A DNA stretch of 64,000 bases from positions 221,615 through 285,614 of the forward strand of contig NMRB01000460.1 of assembly GCA_002633025.1 (NCBI GenBank), given 5' to 3'. Shown here in pieces: positions 63,303 through 64,000 of this stretch. Position 1 is the first letter of the stretch, and every line of letters begins with the position of its first letter. Made by a program: the position numbers and the translations under genes. The notes below the pieces were generated by a model that was given only the letters and a program-made list of their open reading frames with translations, searched no databases and had not been told where the DNA came from. This DNA is from Notospermus geniculatus (taxonomy: Eukaryota > Nemertea > Pilidiophora > Heteronemertea > Lineidae).

Positions 63303-64000
63303 TCACCTCTAAGTGAATGTACTAGGAGAACAGATGACAATGTTAAATTGAAATGTTCCAGGGAAGCCTTTCCAGGGTAACATGATCATGGTCAAAATGC
63401 GGCATACACATGCATGTACAAGGTAGCCAGAAACTAGGTTAGAACATTCAACGTTCCAGCTGCTTATTGTTAAAGACAACACTTAAACTACGGGTTTCAC
63501 TTAGTCTGATATAAACTAATATTTAGCCCCAGTAGCAATGAAAAGTGCGACCAAATGGCAAAATTTTAAACTTTGACCTCGGTGACCTTGAAGAGTAGGT
63601 CAAACCAAAAATACAGTTGTTTAATGATTTCAAGTTTTATGGTCTTAAAAGGTGTCCTAGTGGCCTTAGATTATGTGCATGAAACGAAAACGTGGCTATG
63701 AAAATATTCATGGAGATATGCAGGGAAATTAGCTGGGCATTTATTTATTTTTGACTAAGGGTGTACGTTTCAGCTATTGCGTTGTAAGGCCGTTAACCAT
63801 TTCCTCGTTTGCGACTACTTTTGCTGGATCGGGTCACATTTGTTCAGGTTCAGAACATTCTAGCTGCAGTAGTTACTGCGCTATTGACCAATGCCGGATT
63901 TCCACGATAGCCACCTGGCGGCCACATTTTAAGTCCGATCGGACCGAAATTAGCCGTAGACATAGAGGGTACATCGATACATCATCACACCTAATTTGAA
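63285..64000 (-). repeat. Second copy of the AGCTCACCCG repeat, truncated by the window end
   Basis: TCCATGGACAATGTGCTCACC (about 63288) mirrors GGTGAGCACATAGTCCATGGA at 34023. Later CCACCTGGCGGCCA and TCCGATCGGACC mirror the internal units at 33880-33915. The far end lies beyond 64000. Confidence 0.65.

Overview
This is eukaryotic genomic DNA from an animal, almost certainly a marine invertebrate. The transposon set points there: CR1/L2-like LINEs with a PHD finger and a 2A peptide, a tyrosine-recombinase DIRS element, Penelope-like elements with a GIY-YIG domain, FLYWCH/MULE genes, and dozens of MITEs and fold-back elements. So do exon-sized ORFs with GT-AG borders, tRNA-derived SINE heads, and frequent AGGCCTA, ACCGGTA and TACATGTA words. 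An echinoderm, hemichordate, cephalochordate or lophotrochozoan would fit; the sequence alone does not decide. Poly-G runs ending in N and isolated Ns mark assembly gaps.

Most of the window is repeats nested inside repeats. 1-9.5 kb: fold-back elements and MITEs, a 168-bp in-frame duplication in a coding relic, and a transposase fragment. 9.5-14.35 kb: a small cysteine-containing ORF, then a near full-length but broken CR1/L2-like LINE (tandem TATA words, 2A peptide, PHD finger, APE endonuclease, RT, TCTA tail) split by a 705-bp inverted-repeat insertion. 14.4-18.8 kb: palindromic fold-back families. 18.8-22.5 kb: a split MITE enclosing a zinc-finger-like gene and a 5'-truncated LINE. 22.8-25.4 kb: a two-exon FLYWCH-MULE gene whose intron carries a Penelope remnant and a MITE with 9-bp target-site duplications. 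26-36 kb: MITEs, an unrecognised 311-codon ORF, a 1.9-kb TIR element, a 24-residue repeat-coding relic and SINEs. 36-43.4 kb: MITE clusters. 43.5-46.1 kb: two unrecognised intronless genes in tandem. 49-54 kb: Penelope and L2 remnants and TIR elements. 54.9-60.8 kb: a DIRS element on the minus strand with an internally duplicated recombinase. 61.9-62.2 kb: the last exon of another unrecognised gene.

The best candidates for something undescribed are the ORFs at 29.5-30.6, 43.6-44.5 and 45.1-46.1 kb, the exon at 61.9-62.2 kb and the relic at 0.65-1.0 kb. I match them to no known domain. They share a repeating aromatic/aliphatic strand pattern, with Tyr-Asp-Leu/Val or Phe-Asp-Val followed a few residues later by Gly, which looks like the blades of a beta-propeller. 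Their homology is my inference from reading and needs profile searches.
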